Shown: piece after piece, positions 1 through 7,672 of the stretch
How the letters are laid out: every line of letters begins with the position of its first letter
Numbering within the stretch: position 1 is the stretch's first letter
DNA from: Deinococcus sp. KNUC1210
GTDB lineage: Bacteria; Deinococcota; Deinococci; Deinococcales; Deinococcaceae
Assembly: GCF_022344005.1 (NCBI RefSeq)
Contig: NZ_CP092194.1
Location: 1-64,000, forward strand
Reading direction: 5' to 3'
Length of the DNA stretch: 64,000 bases
Made by a program: the position numbers and the translations under genes
The notes under the pieces: generated by a model
The model's input: the letters and a program-made list of their open reading frames with translations, nothing else
Told to the model about the DNA's origin: nothing
The model's database searches: none

Positions 1-1007
1 AAGAAGCCGGGCAGCGCATTGGCGTAGATCTGTGCGAACGCGTCGGACGCGACCCAGCTCAGGAAGGTCTTGGCGGCGGCCTGATTTTTGCTGGCCGCAT
101 TGATGCCCATTCCGATGTCGGGATGGTCGTCGATGACGCACTTATTCGTGCCGATGGTGTACGGGGCAAAGGCACCGAGATCGAGCGTGGGGTTCATCTG
201 CCGGAAGGTGCCGATATCCCAGCTTCCCGCCGGGTAGATTGCGCCGCGCCCCTGGGCGAACATGTTCTGGGCGTCGGGGTAGGCGAGCGCCTGATAGCCG
301 GGAGCCAGATACGGACGCCACTTCGCCAGCGAGTTGAAGGCGGTCAGGAAGCCGCCCTTGTTGTACTGGGCCTTTCCGGAGATCAGTCCTTTGCGCCCGG
401 TTTCGCCGCTCCAGGCGGTCGGTCCGATGTTCTGGTAGCCCATGGTGGCCGATTCCCACTGATCTTTGGTGCCCATGACCAGCGGAACGTATTTGCCGCT
501 CGCCTTGATCTTGTCGAGCGCCGCCAGGAAGGCCGCCTCGGTTTTCGGAACGCTGATACCAAGTTCGGCAAACGCTTTTTTGTCGTACAGGAAGCCGTGA
601 ATCACAGACGCCATCGGCACGCAGAAGGTGGTCTTGGAATCGTCGGTCGACCACGCGGCCTTGGCGACGGCGTCGAAGTTCTGGAGGCCGGGCAGCGTGT
701 TCAGGCTGATGAGCTGCTTGGCTTTGTACAGTTCGAGGCTCTTGTCGAAGGGGCGGCAGGTAATCAGGTCGCCCGCTGTTCCGGCCTTGAGTTTGGCGTC
801 CAGCACGGCATTGTACTCGGTGGGCGCACTGGGAGAGAACACGACGTGAATATCGGGATTCGCCTTCTCGAAGGCTGGAATGATGGTCTCCCGCCAGATC
901 TTGATGTCATCGTTGCGCCAGCTCTCGATGGTCAGCGTCGTCTGGGCAGCGTGAGCCACTCCAGCACACAGGCACAGCAGCGATGCGCTCAACAGCATTC
1001 CTTTCAT
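1..1007 (-). CDS. Sugar ABC transporter substrate-binding protein, C-terminus cut by window edge
   Basis: The reading frame is open from ATG at 1007 to the left edge, giving 335 residues without a stop, so the C-terminus lies outside the window. The N-terminus (MKGMLLSASLLCLCAGVAHA) is a clear signal peptide. The mature part reads as an extracellular solute-binding protein of the sugar type, with an opening of the IESWRNDD kind, a PAFEKANPDIHV helix and a GRGAIYPAGSWDIG segment near residue 255. It would bind a sugar outside the membrane and pass it to an ABC permease that is probably encoded further left. It lies downstream of murQ on the same strand and has its own strong promoter at 1317-1346. 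This suggests uptake of amino sugars or MurNAc-type compounds, but the substrate is inferred only from murQ. A GGGGG tract lies just before the start. Confidence 0.85.
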   Translation of the reverse strand, partial: MKGMLLSASLLCLCAGVAHAAQTTLTIESWRNDDIKIWRETIIPAFEKANPDIHVVFSPSAPTEYNAVLDAKLKAGTAGDLITCRPFDKSLELYKAKQLISLNTLPGLQNFDAVAKAAWSTDDSKTTFCVPMASVIHGFLYDKKAFAELGISVPKTEAAFLAALDKIKASGKYVPLVMGTKDQWESATMGYQNIGPTAWSGETGRKGLISGKAQYNKGGFLTAFNSLAKWRPYLAPGYQALAYPDAQNMFAQGRGAIYPAGSWDIGTFRQMNPTLDLGAFAPYTIGTNKCVIDDHPDIGMGINAASKNQAAAKTFLSWVASDAFAQIYANALPGF

Positions 1008-1353
1008 AAGCCCCCTTTTTCACTTCCCGATAGCCAATGGTTGATGGACTTTCCGAAAAATTCGCGACCGTTCCGAAATGCTGATGGGCGGAGCAGCGTC
1101 CTTGGGTGGGCAATCTGATGTGCGGTCGTCAGGCCGACAGTGCTGGTTTCGCAGGTCGTGAGGGTGGCCTGATCACCGTGCAGGAACTGGGACCATATCC
1201 AGGTGCCCAGGCGTCTGCTCGAACTGGTTGAAGAATCACGAAATCCGCAGGAGCACGAGAGGCGGAGAAACAGGAAGTGACGCTCACACTGTGAGAAGTC
1301 GCTGTCCGTACCACCATGTATACCTTTACGTACCTTTCTTTGTCAACTGAACT
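1008..1353. other. Gap between the binding-protein gene and murQ
   Basis: I see no convincing gene in these 346 bases. The stretch holds the minus-strand promoter at 1317-1346 and an apparent untranslated leader of about 300 nt. A 62-codon minus-strand frame begins inside the -10 box and has no family resemblance, so it was not called. Confidence 0.6.
1317..1346 (-). promoter_or_regulatory. Strong sigma-70-like promoter for the binding-protein gene
   Basis: On the minus strand, TTGACA (1346-1341) is followed after 18 bases by TATACA (1322-1317). The spacer carries a doubled AAAGGTA motif, and the GGTATAC at its end resembles the GTATAC elements of the murQ/GntR operator at 2317-2351. The same GntR protein may therefore control both promoters; that is inference. 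Confidence 0.7.
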
Positions 1354-2274
1354 TCAATCTTCCGCCGATGGCACGCGGCGATCAGCCTCTACCTCAGGGA
1401 CGAGCGACGCTTCCAGCGCCGTTCTGAGATGACCACCTGCCAGGTCGAGTTGTCTGCTGGCTTCCGAGAGGGTGCCGTGTTGCAGCAGGCAGAGCGCGAG
1501 TTTGATCGTTCCGGCTTCGGCCAGAGCGTGTTGCGCCGTCGTCAGGTCACAGCCGCTCGCTGCTGCCACGATCCGCTCTGAGCGCTGCCGCAGCTTGGCG
1601 TTGGTCGGCTCGACCTCGATCATCTGGTTGTGGTAGATGCGGCCCAGACGCACCATCAGCAGGGTCGAGAAGAGATTCAGTGCGATTTTCTGGGCAGTTC
1701 CGGCACTCAACCGGGTCGATCCGGCGATCACTTCAGCGCCGCTGTCGAGGAGAACGGGAATGTCGGCTTCGCGCATCAGCGCACTGCCTGGATTGTTGGC
1801 GAGCGCGATGGTGAGGGCTCCACGTTCGGCGGCCACCCGGTGAAATGCGAGCGTATACGGCGTCGATCCGCTGGCCGACACGCACACGAGCACATCTGCG
1901 CTGGTCAGGTTCAGTGCCTGCGCCTCCCTCGTTCCGGCAGCGGTATCGTCCTCCGCTTCCTCGTCGGACAGCAGATCGAAGGCTGCTCCAGCCACATAAA
2001 ATGCCAGCCGCTCGCGAGGCCAGCCGAAGGTAGGGGCCAGTTCCAGTGCGTCGAGGGCTGCCAGACGCCCACTGCTGCCCGCGCCCACATAGATCAATCG
2101 GCCAGCGGTCTTCAGGCGCTGGGCCGCGAGAGTAACCGCCTGTTGCAGCTGCTCCTGCACCTGCGCGACAGCCGAAACGGCGGCGAACTGACGCTCCAGC
2201 ATCACGTCCATGATGTTGGACAGAGGCCAGATATCGAGATTCCTGAAGCGTTCGTGCGAGCTTTCCGTGGTCAT
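1354..2274 (-). CDS. murQ: N-acetylmuramic acid 6-phosphate etherase
   Basis: This protein of 306 residues, close to the usual length of about 300, cleaves the lactyl ether of MurNAc-6-phosphate to give GlcNAc-6-phosphate in cell-wall recycling. It is a single SIS domain. The phosphosugar-binding stretch GAGSSGRLAALDALE near residues 63-77 carries the glutamate equivalent to the proposed catalytic residue. The family signatures SASGSTPY and AEVIAGSTRLSAGTAQK follow. It is divergent from a GntR/UTRA regulator, with an 83-bp gap containing a palindromic operator, and is followed on the same strand by a sugar-binding protein. The context supports regulated use of peptidoglycan amino sugars. A hydrolase of the related GckR type is a less likely alternative, because the length and motifs fit MurQ. 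Confidence 0.9.
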   Translation of the reverse strand: MTTESSHERFRNLDIWPLSNIMDVMLERQFAAVSAVAQVQEQLQQAVTLAAQRLKTAGRLIYVGAGSSGRLAALDALELAPTFGWPRERLAFYVAGAAFDLLSDEEAEDDTAAGTREAQALNLTSADVLVCVSASGSTPYTLAFHRVAAERGALTIALANNPGSALMREADIPVLLDSGAEVIAGSTRLSAGTAQKIALNLFSTLLMVRLGRIYHNQMIEVEPTNAKLRQRSERIVAAASGCDLTTAQHALAEAGTIKLALCLLQHGTLSEASRQLDLAGGHLRTALEASLVPEVEADRRVPSAED

Positions 2275-2316
2275 CGCCTGCCTCCTCTCCCTGCCTGTAC
2301 TGTGGTTGTGTCAGAA

Positions 2317-2351
2317 GTATACCAATTTACTTTTGGTATCTTGTAGTATAC
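2317..2351. promoter_or_regulatory. Palindromic operator between murQ and the GntR gene
   Basis: ATACCAA (2319-2325) and TTGGTAT (2333-2339) form a perfect inverted repeat with a 7-base centre, flanked by two GTATAC copies (2317-2322 and 2346-2351). On the plus strand TAGTAT (2344-2349) lies 8 bases before the GntR ATG, so that transcript is probably leaderless. On the minus strand TATACT (2322-2317) could serve as the murQ -10. Autoregulation by the adjacent GntR protein is inferred. Confidence 0.65.
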
Positions 2352-2357
2352 GAAGAC

Positions 2358-3107
2358 ATGGCTGTCACCCCTTCAAATTCAACCGTTGCCCTGCGCCAAC
2401 GTGTTCAAGAGGCCGCTGCTGCGCCGCTGTATGTACAGATCGCACGGACGCTCAGGGCAGCCATTCTGGAGGGCGAACTGTACCCGCTGGGGGTGCTCCC
2501 ACCCGAACGCGAACTGGCCCACGACCTGGGCGTTGCCAGAACCACCGTTCGCCGGGCACTGCGGCAACTCGAAGAAGATGGCCTTCTCAAGAGGTACAAA
2601 GGCAGCGGCACCTACCTCGCCGCGCCCATCGAACAGCCGCTCAATACCCTCACCGGCTTTTCCCAGGATATGGCCCGTTACGGTCTGAAGGCCGGCGTCG
2701 TCTGGCTCGACAGAAAACGCAATCTTCCCACTTCGGAGGAAAGTTTTGCCCTCGGGCTGGCCCCCAACAGCGAAGTAACCCGCCTGAAACGTCTGAGAAC
2801 AGCCAACGACGAACCGATTGCGCTGGAACTGGCGGTGTTGCCCGCTACGATACTGCCCGATCCGTTCGCAGTGGGCCACTCGCTCTACGACCATCTGGCG
2901 GGCATCGGCGTCTATCCGGACCGTGCTTTACAGCGGTTTAAGGCAGGCGCGGCCACGACAGCCGAAGCCGAACTGCTGCATGTAGAGGTTGGAAGCCCGG
3001 TTCTTTATATCCAGCGGCTCGTCTTTACAGATACAGCGCCCATTGAATTCACCAAGAGTACGTACAGGGGCGACCGCTACGAATTTACTGTAGAGATGAA
3101 GACCTGA
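2358..3107 (+). CDS. GntR family transcriptional regulator, UTRA-domain (HutC/NagR) type
   Basis: The protein has 249 residues. Residues 15-85 form the GntR winged helix-turn-helix, with PLYVQIARTLRAAI, PPERELAHDLGVARTTVRRA and a closing KRYKGSGTYLA. Residues 95-245 form a UTRA effector domain, ending with IQRLVFTDTAPIEFTKSTYR and YEFTVEM. UTRA regulators usually sense phosphorylated sugars, and because murQ is divergent, MurNAc-6-phosphate or GlcNAc-6-phosphate is a reasonable ligand guess. The ATG directly follows a TAGTAT box, so no ribosome-binding site is expected. The operator at 2317-2351 would let it control itself and murQ. Confidence 0.9.
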   Translation: MAVTPSNSTVALRQRVQEAAAAPLYVQIARTLRAAILEGELYPLGVLPPERELAHDLGVARTTVRRALRQLEEDGLLKRYKGSGTYLAAPIEQPLNTLTGFSQDMARYGLKAGVVWLDRKRNLPTSEESFALGLAPNSEVTRLKRLRTANDEPIALELAVLPATILPDPFAVGHSLYDHLAGIGVYPDRALQRFKAGAATTAEAELLHVEVGSPVLYIQRLVFTDTAPIEFTKSTYRGDRYEFTVEMKT

Positions 3108-3277
3108 TTGCCATGGCAGGTCTGGAAATGTCGGGAGAGAAGCTAATAGCGTTTCTAGCCTTTTCAGAAGTGTGTCTGTGCGAAGGGCAGGACTGAAGCC
3201 CAGTCACTGACATTTTCAGTTCAGGCTGTCTCAGACGATGAATGCCGGTCATTTCTCGTTGCTTTTTGACACAAAAT

Positions 3278-3325
3278 AGGACAGGCGGTTTTGAAGGTGT
3301 GAATTCATCAAAACCCGCCTGTCCT
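3278..3325 (-). terminator. Long hairpin, possible terminator
   Basis: AGGACAGGCGGTTTTGA (3278-3294) pairs with 3308-3325 except for one bulged base. Read on the minus strand the stem is followed by TATTTTG. It sits 17 bases after the stop of the small minus-strand frame at 3342-3575, so it could terminate that transcript. An insertion-sequence end is an alternative. Confidence 0.45.
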
Positions 3326-3341
3326 GGTACAGCGAATTGTT

Positions 3342-3575
3342 TTAAAGCTCAGGTGTCGTTCTGACCTCTCTTCCGGCGGATATCACTGTATCTGGGGCTG
3401 TCTGTGATGCGTACAAACAGGTTTGAAGCCAGGAAACGACGTGGTCAACGTAGTCTCCGCAACGGGCAGCGAACATCGGGCAGATGTCTGCTTTAGTCTG
3501 AGGGTCGCTTGGAGGGTTGGGGCAACAGCAAAAAACGCGTCGATCCGCCATGTTCAGGTGCTGGATCGACTGCAT
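3342..3575 (-). CDS. Small unknown Cys-containing open frame
   Basis: This is a 77-codon frame starting with ATG. It contains a CCCPNP cluster and later MFAARCGDYVDHVVSWLQ. I do not recognise a family. The hairpin just past its stop gives mild support for transcription. No good ribosome-binding site is visible. It could equally be the remnant of a longer gene, perhaps a transposase end, and I would not rely on it. Confidence 0.25.
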   Translation of the reverse strand: MQSIQHLNMADRRVFCCCPNPPSDPQTKADICPMFAARCGDYVDHVVSWLQTCLYASQTAPDTVISAGREVRTTPEL

Positions 3576-3651
3576 TTCATCAAGTTTTTGGCGGGTGATC
3601 TGTCAGCAGGCCCTTCAGCGCCATGCGAAGGGCCTGCTTCACGCTTTTTGC

Positions 3652-4095
3652 TCAGCCCTTGGCGAGCTTGACGGGTGCACAGATCGGCACCACCGATGGG
3701 TCGCTGGCGTAATGGACGTTGATGTACGCGCCCTTGTCGCCCTCGATTTTGGCCATCTCGGTCTTGACCGTCACGCTGGCACTGCCACTGGCGTCGGCGA
3801 CGAAGTTGGGAAAGCCCACCGTGACTGGCCCGTTCGAGGCGCACGGGTCGGTGCTGGAGTCCGGCCCGAAGGCGTGGTAGTGGGCGATATATGCCTTGCC
3901 GGGGGTCAGGCCCGACACGCTGAGCACGGTGGTCACCATGCCGCCCGACACCGAGGCCACCGCATTGCCCCCCGCAGAGGGATCGGCCTGATTGGGGTTG
4001 TGCTTGAACAGATAGGTGGTCGGCAGGCCAAACAGGGCGCAGGAGCCGAGCAGCAGGGGGCCGACGAGGCCCAGTACGATCTTGTGTCCCCTCAT
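3652..4095 (-). CDS. Small predicted lipoprotein with an Ig/SOD-like beta domain
   Basis: The start at 4095 was chosen because ATG follows a GGAGGACATC ribosome-binding site. It yields 147 residues beginning with a lipoprotein signal (LLLGSC lipobox, Cys about residue 20). The mature part is Thr/Ser/Gly-rich and beta-like, with SGLTPGKAYIAHYHAFGP followed by a pair of well-spaced cysteines (DPCASNG and VPICAPV) that could form a disulfide. The layout recalls CHRD or Cu/Zn-SOD-like secreted domains, but the full metal-ligand set is not visible, so no enzyme function is claimed. It should sit on the outer face of a membrane. A hairpin at 3606-3637 follows the stop. It is monocistronic. Confidence 0.7.
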   Translation of the reverse strand: MRGHKIVLGLVGPLLLGSCALFGLPTTYLFKHNPNQADPSAGGNAVASVSGGMVTTVLSVSGLTPGKAYIAHYHAFGPDSSTDPCASNGPVTVGFPNFVADASGSASVTVKTEMAKIEGDKGAYINVHYASDPSVVPICAPVKLAKG

Positions 4096-4734
4096 GATGT
4101 CCTCCGTAATGCTGTGAATGCTGTGCCGACGCCGCCTCAGCGGTTGGTCACTGTGATTGTGGCGCTTAGGCCCTCCTGCTATGAGCAGGAATTGATAAAG
4201 GTTCCAGGGTGGTTTGAAGGTAGAACGGTCACTCTTGAGGGGCGAAGGTCGGTCGCATGGGAGCCCGAGGATGTCTCTATGTCTGCCGACTGACCGCCGC
4301 GCCTTGTTGCCGCGCTGTTTGCTTTCCCTTTGATTCTTATGCGCCCAAACGTCTGACGCAGCGCGACACAACGCCTTTGGTGGCGCAGCCTGCTGTTGCA
4401 CCGCAAAACTTCCCGCCGGATTTCCACGCTGTGGGCTTGCAAACCCAGACATCGCGGCAGGTGAGGTTCCGGGTGGCAGACATCAAGCAGCATGGAAATT
4501 CCAGAGTCTTCAAGAATTCCGCACTTCAGGCTGGGCGTGTCAAAACGGTGGAAGAGGCCCCCTGCTATATGATACCTGCATAAATTCGTCACGACTTGCT
4601 TCGCTGGAGCAAGCGGATCGGCATACTGTCAAACCGGGATACCCCTTGGGCTATTTATTCCCAAATTACGCAGGTATCAATAACTTTGACAACGTCCTAC
4701 GCGTGTAGGCTAAAGGCGCAGTACGCTAGGTCGC
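4096..4734. other. Gap holding a MITE-like element
   Basis: Overlapping open frames on both strands here have no family resemblance and look like chance frames. The only structure seen is the 116-bp element at 4567-4682 and the leaderless promoter of the following gene, with TACGCT at 4722-4727. Confidence 0.5.
4567..4682. mobile_element. MITE-like short element with IS630-type ends
   Basis: Its left end (TGATACCTGCATAA) and right end (TTACGCAGGTATCAA) form an inverted repeat, each next to a TA dinucleotide as expected of IS630/Tc1-type insertions. The same core, GATACCTGCGTA, forms the ends of the IS630 copy at 5226-6257. There is no coding capacity between the ends, so it could be a non-autonomous derivative. 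Alternatively it is one end of a larger unit running to 6257 that carries the gene at 4735-5148. Confidence 0.55.
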
Positions 4735-5148
4735 ATGAGTCTGTACACACCGGATGTGGTCACTTTGTGGGCGATTCAAAGTGAAATCTTCGAAGGTGTG
4801 CAGGGCCTCTTCGAATTCCCCTCCACAGAGGATGACGAGCCTCAGGCATCACCTTTTGCTCGGGCGTATCGTCTGGGATGGTTTGATACAGACTTTGCGG
4901 AGTTACACTCCGGGGCGAGCGCTGCTGAACTGCTTAGTGCCGCTGCGCAGCAGTGCCGGACACTGGATGAACAAGCCGTAGGTCGGCTGCCAGCAGGCGA
5001 CTGGAACGGCCTCTACCTTGTGTACCGTGGCGCTGGTGACCAATGGTCGGCACCCGAGACTCGACCGCCCATGCCACATGGGGTGGTCGATGTTGACGGA
5101 GTGAAATTTCAACTCGTGGACTCCTTTCATGTCTTGATCCGCCCGTAA
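4735..5148 (+). CDS. Imm22-like immunity protein (tentative)
   Basis: The protein has 137 residues. The first half has the pattern of the Imm22 immunity family: a short beta strand (VVTLWAIQ), an acidic stretch, then SPFARAYRLGWFDTDF followed by SAAELL. The match is from memory of the pattern and is not strong. Imm22 proteins protect against polymorphic toxins. No toxin gene is visible beside it, so it could be an orphan immunity gene. The ATG lies 7 bases after TACGCT (4722-4727), fitting a leaderless transcript. It is enclosed between the MITE-like element and the IS630 copy, which suggests it arrived or moved with them. If the family call is wrong it is a hypothetical cytosolic protein without membrane segments. 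Confidence 0.55.
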   Translation: MSLYTPDVVTLWAIQSEIFEGVQGLFEFPSTEDDEPQASPFARAYRLGWFDTDFAELHSGASAAELLSAAAQQCRTLDEQAVGRLPAGDWNGLYLVYRGAGDQWSAPETRPPMPHGVVDVDGVKFQLVDSFHVLIRP

Positions 5149-5225
5149 CGACAGGATTCCCTACATCAGCATCGACTATCCAAGAACTCGCTCTAGGACA
5201 GCGTTTAAGAGTGACAAAGTCCTAC

Positions 5226-6257
5226 TATTGATACCTGCGTACGTTGTTCACGGGTCGCCCTCGTAAAGCAAGCGGGTGGGAAGGTGGACGTACCGCACCC
5301 GCTGCCATGCCTGAAACAGATGTGACTTCAGGGCCACCAGGTCTCTCGGGCAGAAATTGGCCAACATCTGCTGCTTGACAGAGGCCCAGACAAGCTCAAT
5401 GGAATTCAACTCCGGTGAGTACGGTGGCAGATACACCACGGACAGTCGCGTCTCAGCGCCTTCGTCTTGTGGATGCTTGCGTTTGCCCTCCCCCTTTATG
5501 TGTCGCAGGAGGTGCGTCAGGAACGCCATGACCTGTGGGCCCTTGATGGCGGCTTGGTGGGTGTGCTGCAAGAACTGGCCAGTCGTGGTGATGGCCCCAA
5601 TCGTCGAGACCTTCTGCCAGTTGGTCTTGGCCTTCAGCACCGGAGGGTGTCCACACGGTGCCCACGTCCGCATCACGGTAGGCTTTAGACAGAACCCCAC
5701 TGCATCTAGGAAGGCCAGCGTCTCTCCCGCCTCAATATTGCGTTCCATTTCGGGCTCCATGGTGTCAATCCATGCTGCGACCGCGCCTTGATCCTGTTGT
5801 GCAGCTCGCTTTGCAGGTTTCTGGCGCGAAAATCTCTACTCCCGTAACAGCCGACTCAGAAGATTGACGAGGTACCAAACGTCAAAGGTCAAGCCGATGA
5901 CGACGCGGATGTCGAGACACGTCCAGCGTTGGTCAGGGTACTGATCTCGATTAGGCCCAGCGTTCAACAAGGCGATGACCTCTGCGAGGTGCGCAGCTGT
6001 GAGGCGCCTGGATGGCCCCGATGCCACCGTTGCCTCCAGCGAACCTTGGCCCCGCAGGCGTTGACGCCACTTGCGCACCGCGCTCTATCCGACGCCGCAC
6101 AGCTTGCCGAGCTGTGTAGAACTGAAGTTGCCTTCCCGAAAGGAGGGTTCTGCGAACAGACGCCGTTCTTCCTACTGTGGACGACTCAGCGTTGCAGGCT
6201 ACCAAACGTGTGCCATCGCTCAGTCTCATCTGTCCCCAACTTACGCAGGCATCGATA
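5226..6257 (-). mobile_element. IS630-family insertion sequence, inactive copy
   Basis: The element is about 1.03 kb and bounded by TA on both sides. Imperfect terminal inverted repeats are TTGATACCTGCGTACGTTG at the left, and at the right, read inward, TCGATGCCTGCGTAAGTTG. One minus-strand transposase frame fills it but is broken. No second gene is present. Confidence 0.8.
5248..6216 (-). pseudogene. IS630-family transposase, broken by stops and a frameshift
   Basis: Read from ATG at 6216 the frame carries four in-frame stops, all TAG, at 6199-6201, 6172-6174, 6085-6087 and 5836-5838. Family sequence continues across them: RRLFAEPSFREGNFSS before the third, SAVRKWRQR after it, and FSRQKPAKRAAQQDQ after the fourth. 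The catalytic core contains FLDAVGF (first Asp) and LPPYSPELNSIELVW (Glu). The middle motif, normally DNASIHK, survives only in another frame as ANASIHKTKAL near 5460-5490, so its Asp is gone and the frame is shifted. The protein cannot be active. The copy could still be moved by a complete relative elsewhere. Confidence 0.8.
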
Positions 6258-6376
6258 AGAACCTCATCATGAAATCGGTTAGCGTGTTCCCGTATGAGTG
6301 AATCGTATAGTGACGACGGCGAACCTCCCAGTTCCAGGATTCGATCTGCTGATGCTGGTCGTCCGAGGACCGCAGG

Positions 6377-7672
6377 ATGAGCGCTGTTGTTCCCGTTCTG
6401 GTCATTCTGGTCCTGGTTGCAGTCAACGCCTTTTACGTCGCTGCGGAATTTGCGACGGTTGGAGCACGGCGGAGCCGCGTGCAGGAAGCTGCCGAGCAGG
6501 GCAACCACAGCGCCGCTCAACTGCTGAACGTCCTGCGTGATCCTCAGCAGCTCGATACCCAGGTGGCAGCCTGTCAGGTCGGCATCACCCTCAGCAGTCT
6601 GATTGCCGGTGCCTACGGCGAAGCGCAGTTGGCCCCGCTCCTGGCTCCGGCTCTCGGCACGGTCAGCGGGTCGGTTCTGGCCACCATTATCGTGCTGGCC
6701 CTGATCACCACTCTTCAGGTCGTGCTGGGTGAGCTGCTGCCAAAAAGTGTGGCGCTGCGCTACCCAGAGCGGCTGGCAATCGCCACTCTGCGCCCTATGC
6801 TGTTCAGCCTGTGGTTGTTCCGCCCGCTCATTTCGCTCTTTAACGGCGCGGCCTTCGTCGTGTTGCGGGCAGCCAGGTTGAATACCCGTCACAGCCACTC
6901 ACATGTCCATTCGCCCGAAGAACTGAAAGGCCTGTACCGAGAAAGCGCTGCTGGCGGGCTGATCGACGCGGCTGAGCGTGACATGGTCGCGGGCGTGCTG
7001 AATGTCGAGCGCCGCGTGGTCCGTGAGATCATGACACCCCGCATCAAACTGGTGTCCGTTTCGGCGCAGCTCACTGTGCAGGCGGCTCTGGAGCAGCTGG
7101 CAGGGAAGGCCTACAGCCGGTTCCCGGTGACTGGAGTACATGCCGATGACGTGATCGGAGTCGTGCACCTGCGGGCGCTGTTCCTGGCGGCAGAAAAGCA
7201 GCCCGATCAGCAGGTTCGCGAGGTGATGCGCTCACCGCTGATTGTCACAGACAGCATGCCGGTCCCTCAGCTGTGGCAGCGGCTGCACGGGGCTTCCCGG
7301 CACAGCGCCGTGGTGGTTGACGAGCGTGGCAGCATCGTCGGGCTGGTCACGCTGGAGGACGCATTCGAGGAAATCCTTGGAGAAATTCAGGACGAATTTG
7401 ATCAGGAGGAAGACCCCATCCGTGCGGCCGGGCATCGCGTCACTGTGCGCGGAGACGTGCGGCTGGACACGCTGAATGACCGCTTTAACCTCCACCTTGT
7501 GACGGATGAGGCCGACACCATCAACGGATGGCTCTGGAGTGCGCTGGGTCGCCTGCCGATGGTGGGTGACGAGGTCGCGTCTGCCGAGGACGGCGTACAT
7601 TTCCGGATCGAAGCGATGGACCGCCGCGCAGTGCAGCGTGTGAGCTTCAATCTGCCGGAGGACCGTCTGTGA
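6377..7672 (+). CDS. CNNM/CorC-HlyC family membrane protein with CBS pair (first of two)
   Basis: The protein has 431 residues. Residues 1-190 form a CNNM (DUF21) transmembrane domain, opening with a hydrophobic helix and FYVAAEFATVGARRSRVQ, then a QVGITLSSLIAGAYGE helix and a VVLGELLPKSVALRYPE segment. Residues 200-330 form two CBS domains, including REIMTPRIKLVSV and AVVVDERGSIVGLVTLEDAFEEILGEI. The C-terminus is the CorC_HlyC domain. Members are annotated as hemolysin-like or magnesium/cobalt transport proteins; the ion here is unknown. The start has only a weak GGACCGCAGG sequence before it. The stop overlaps the apparent GTG of a paralogous gene, so the two form an operon and may build a heterodimer. 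Confidence 0.9.
   Translation: MSAVVPVLVILVLVAVNAFYVAAEFATVGARRSRVQEAAEQGNHSAAQLLNVLRDPQQLDTQVAACQVGITLSSLIAGAYGEAQLAPLLAPALGTVSGSVLATIIVLALITTLQVVLGELLPKSVALRYPERLAIATLRPMLFSLWLFRPLISLFNGAAFVVLRAARLNTRHSHSHVHSPEELKGLYRESAAGGLIDAAERDMVAGVLNVERRVVREIMTPRIKLVSVSAQLTVQAALEQLAGKAYSRFPVTGVHADDVIGVVHLRALFLAAEKQPDQQVREVMRSPLIVTDSMPVPQLWQRLHGASRHSAVVVDERGSIVGLVTLEDAFEEILGEIQDEFDQEEDPIRAAGHRVTVRGDVRLDTLNDRFNLHLVTDEADTINGWLWSALGRLPMVGDEVASAEDGVHFRIEAMDRRAVQRVSFNLPEDRL

Larger units (their letters stand above)
3108..3651. other. Gap after the GntR gene, with two hairpins
   Basis: The stretch holds a 17-bp hairpin at 3278-3325, a doubtful small frame at 3342-3575 on the minus strand, and an 11-bp hairpin at 3606-3637 (GCAGGCCCTTC / GAAGGGCCTGC) just beyond the stop of the next minus-strand gene. 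That second hairpin is likely a terminator. Nothing else was recognised. Confidence 0.5.

Noticed and set aside
123..1118. Long plus-strand frame opposite the sugar-binding protein
   Set aside because: It is the reverse reading of a well-supported gene with signal peptide and promoter; no family resemblance.
1129..1317. 62-codon minus-strand frame
   Set aside because: Its ATG lies inside the -10 box of a strong promoter, so it would not be transcribed with its start; no family.
4179..4592. Minus- and plus-strand frames of 108-137 codons in the gap
   Set aside because: They overlap one another, have no ribosome-binding site or known motif, and one runs into the MITE-like element.
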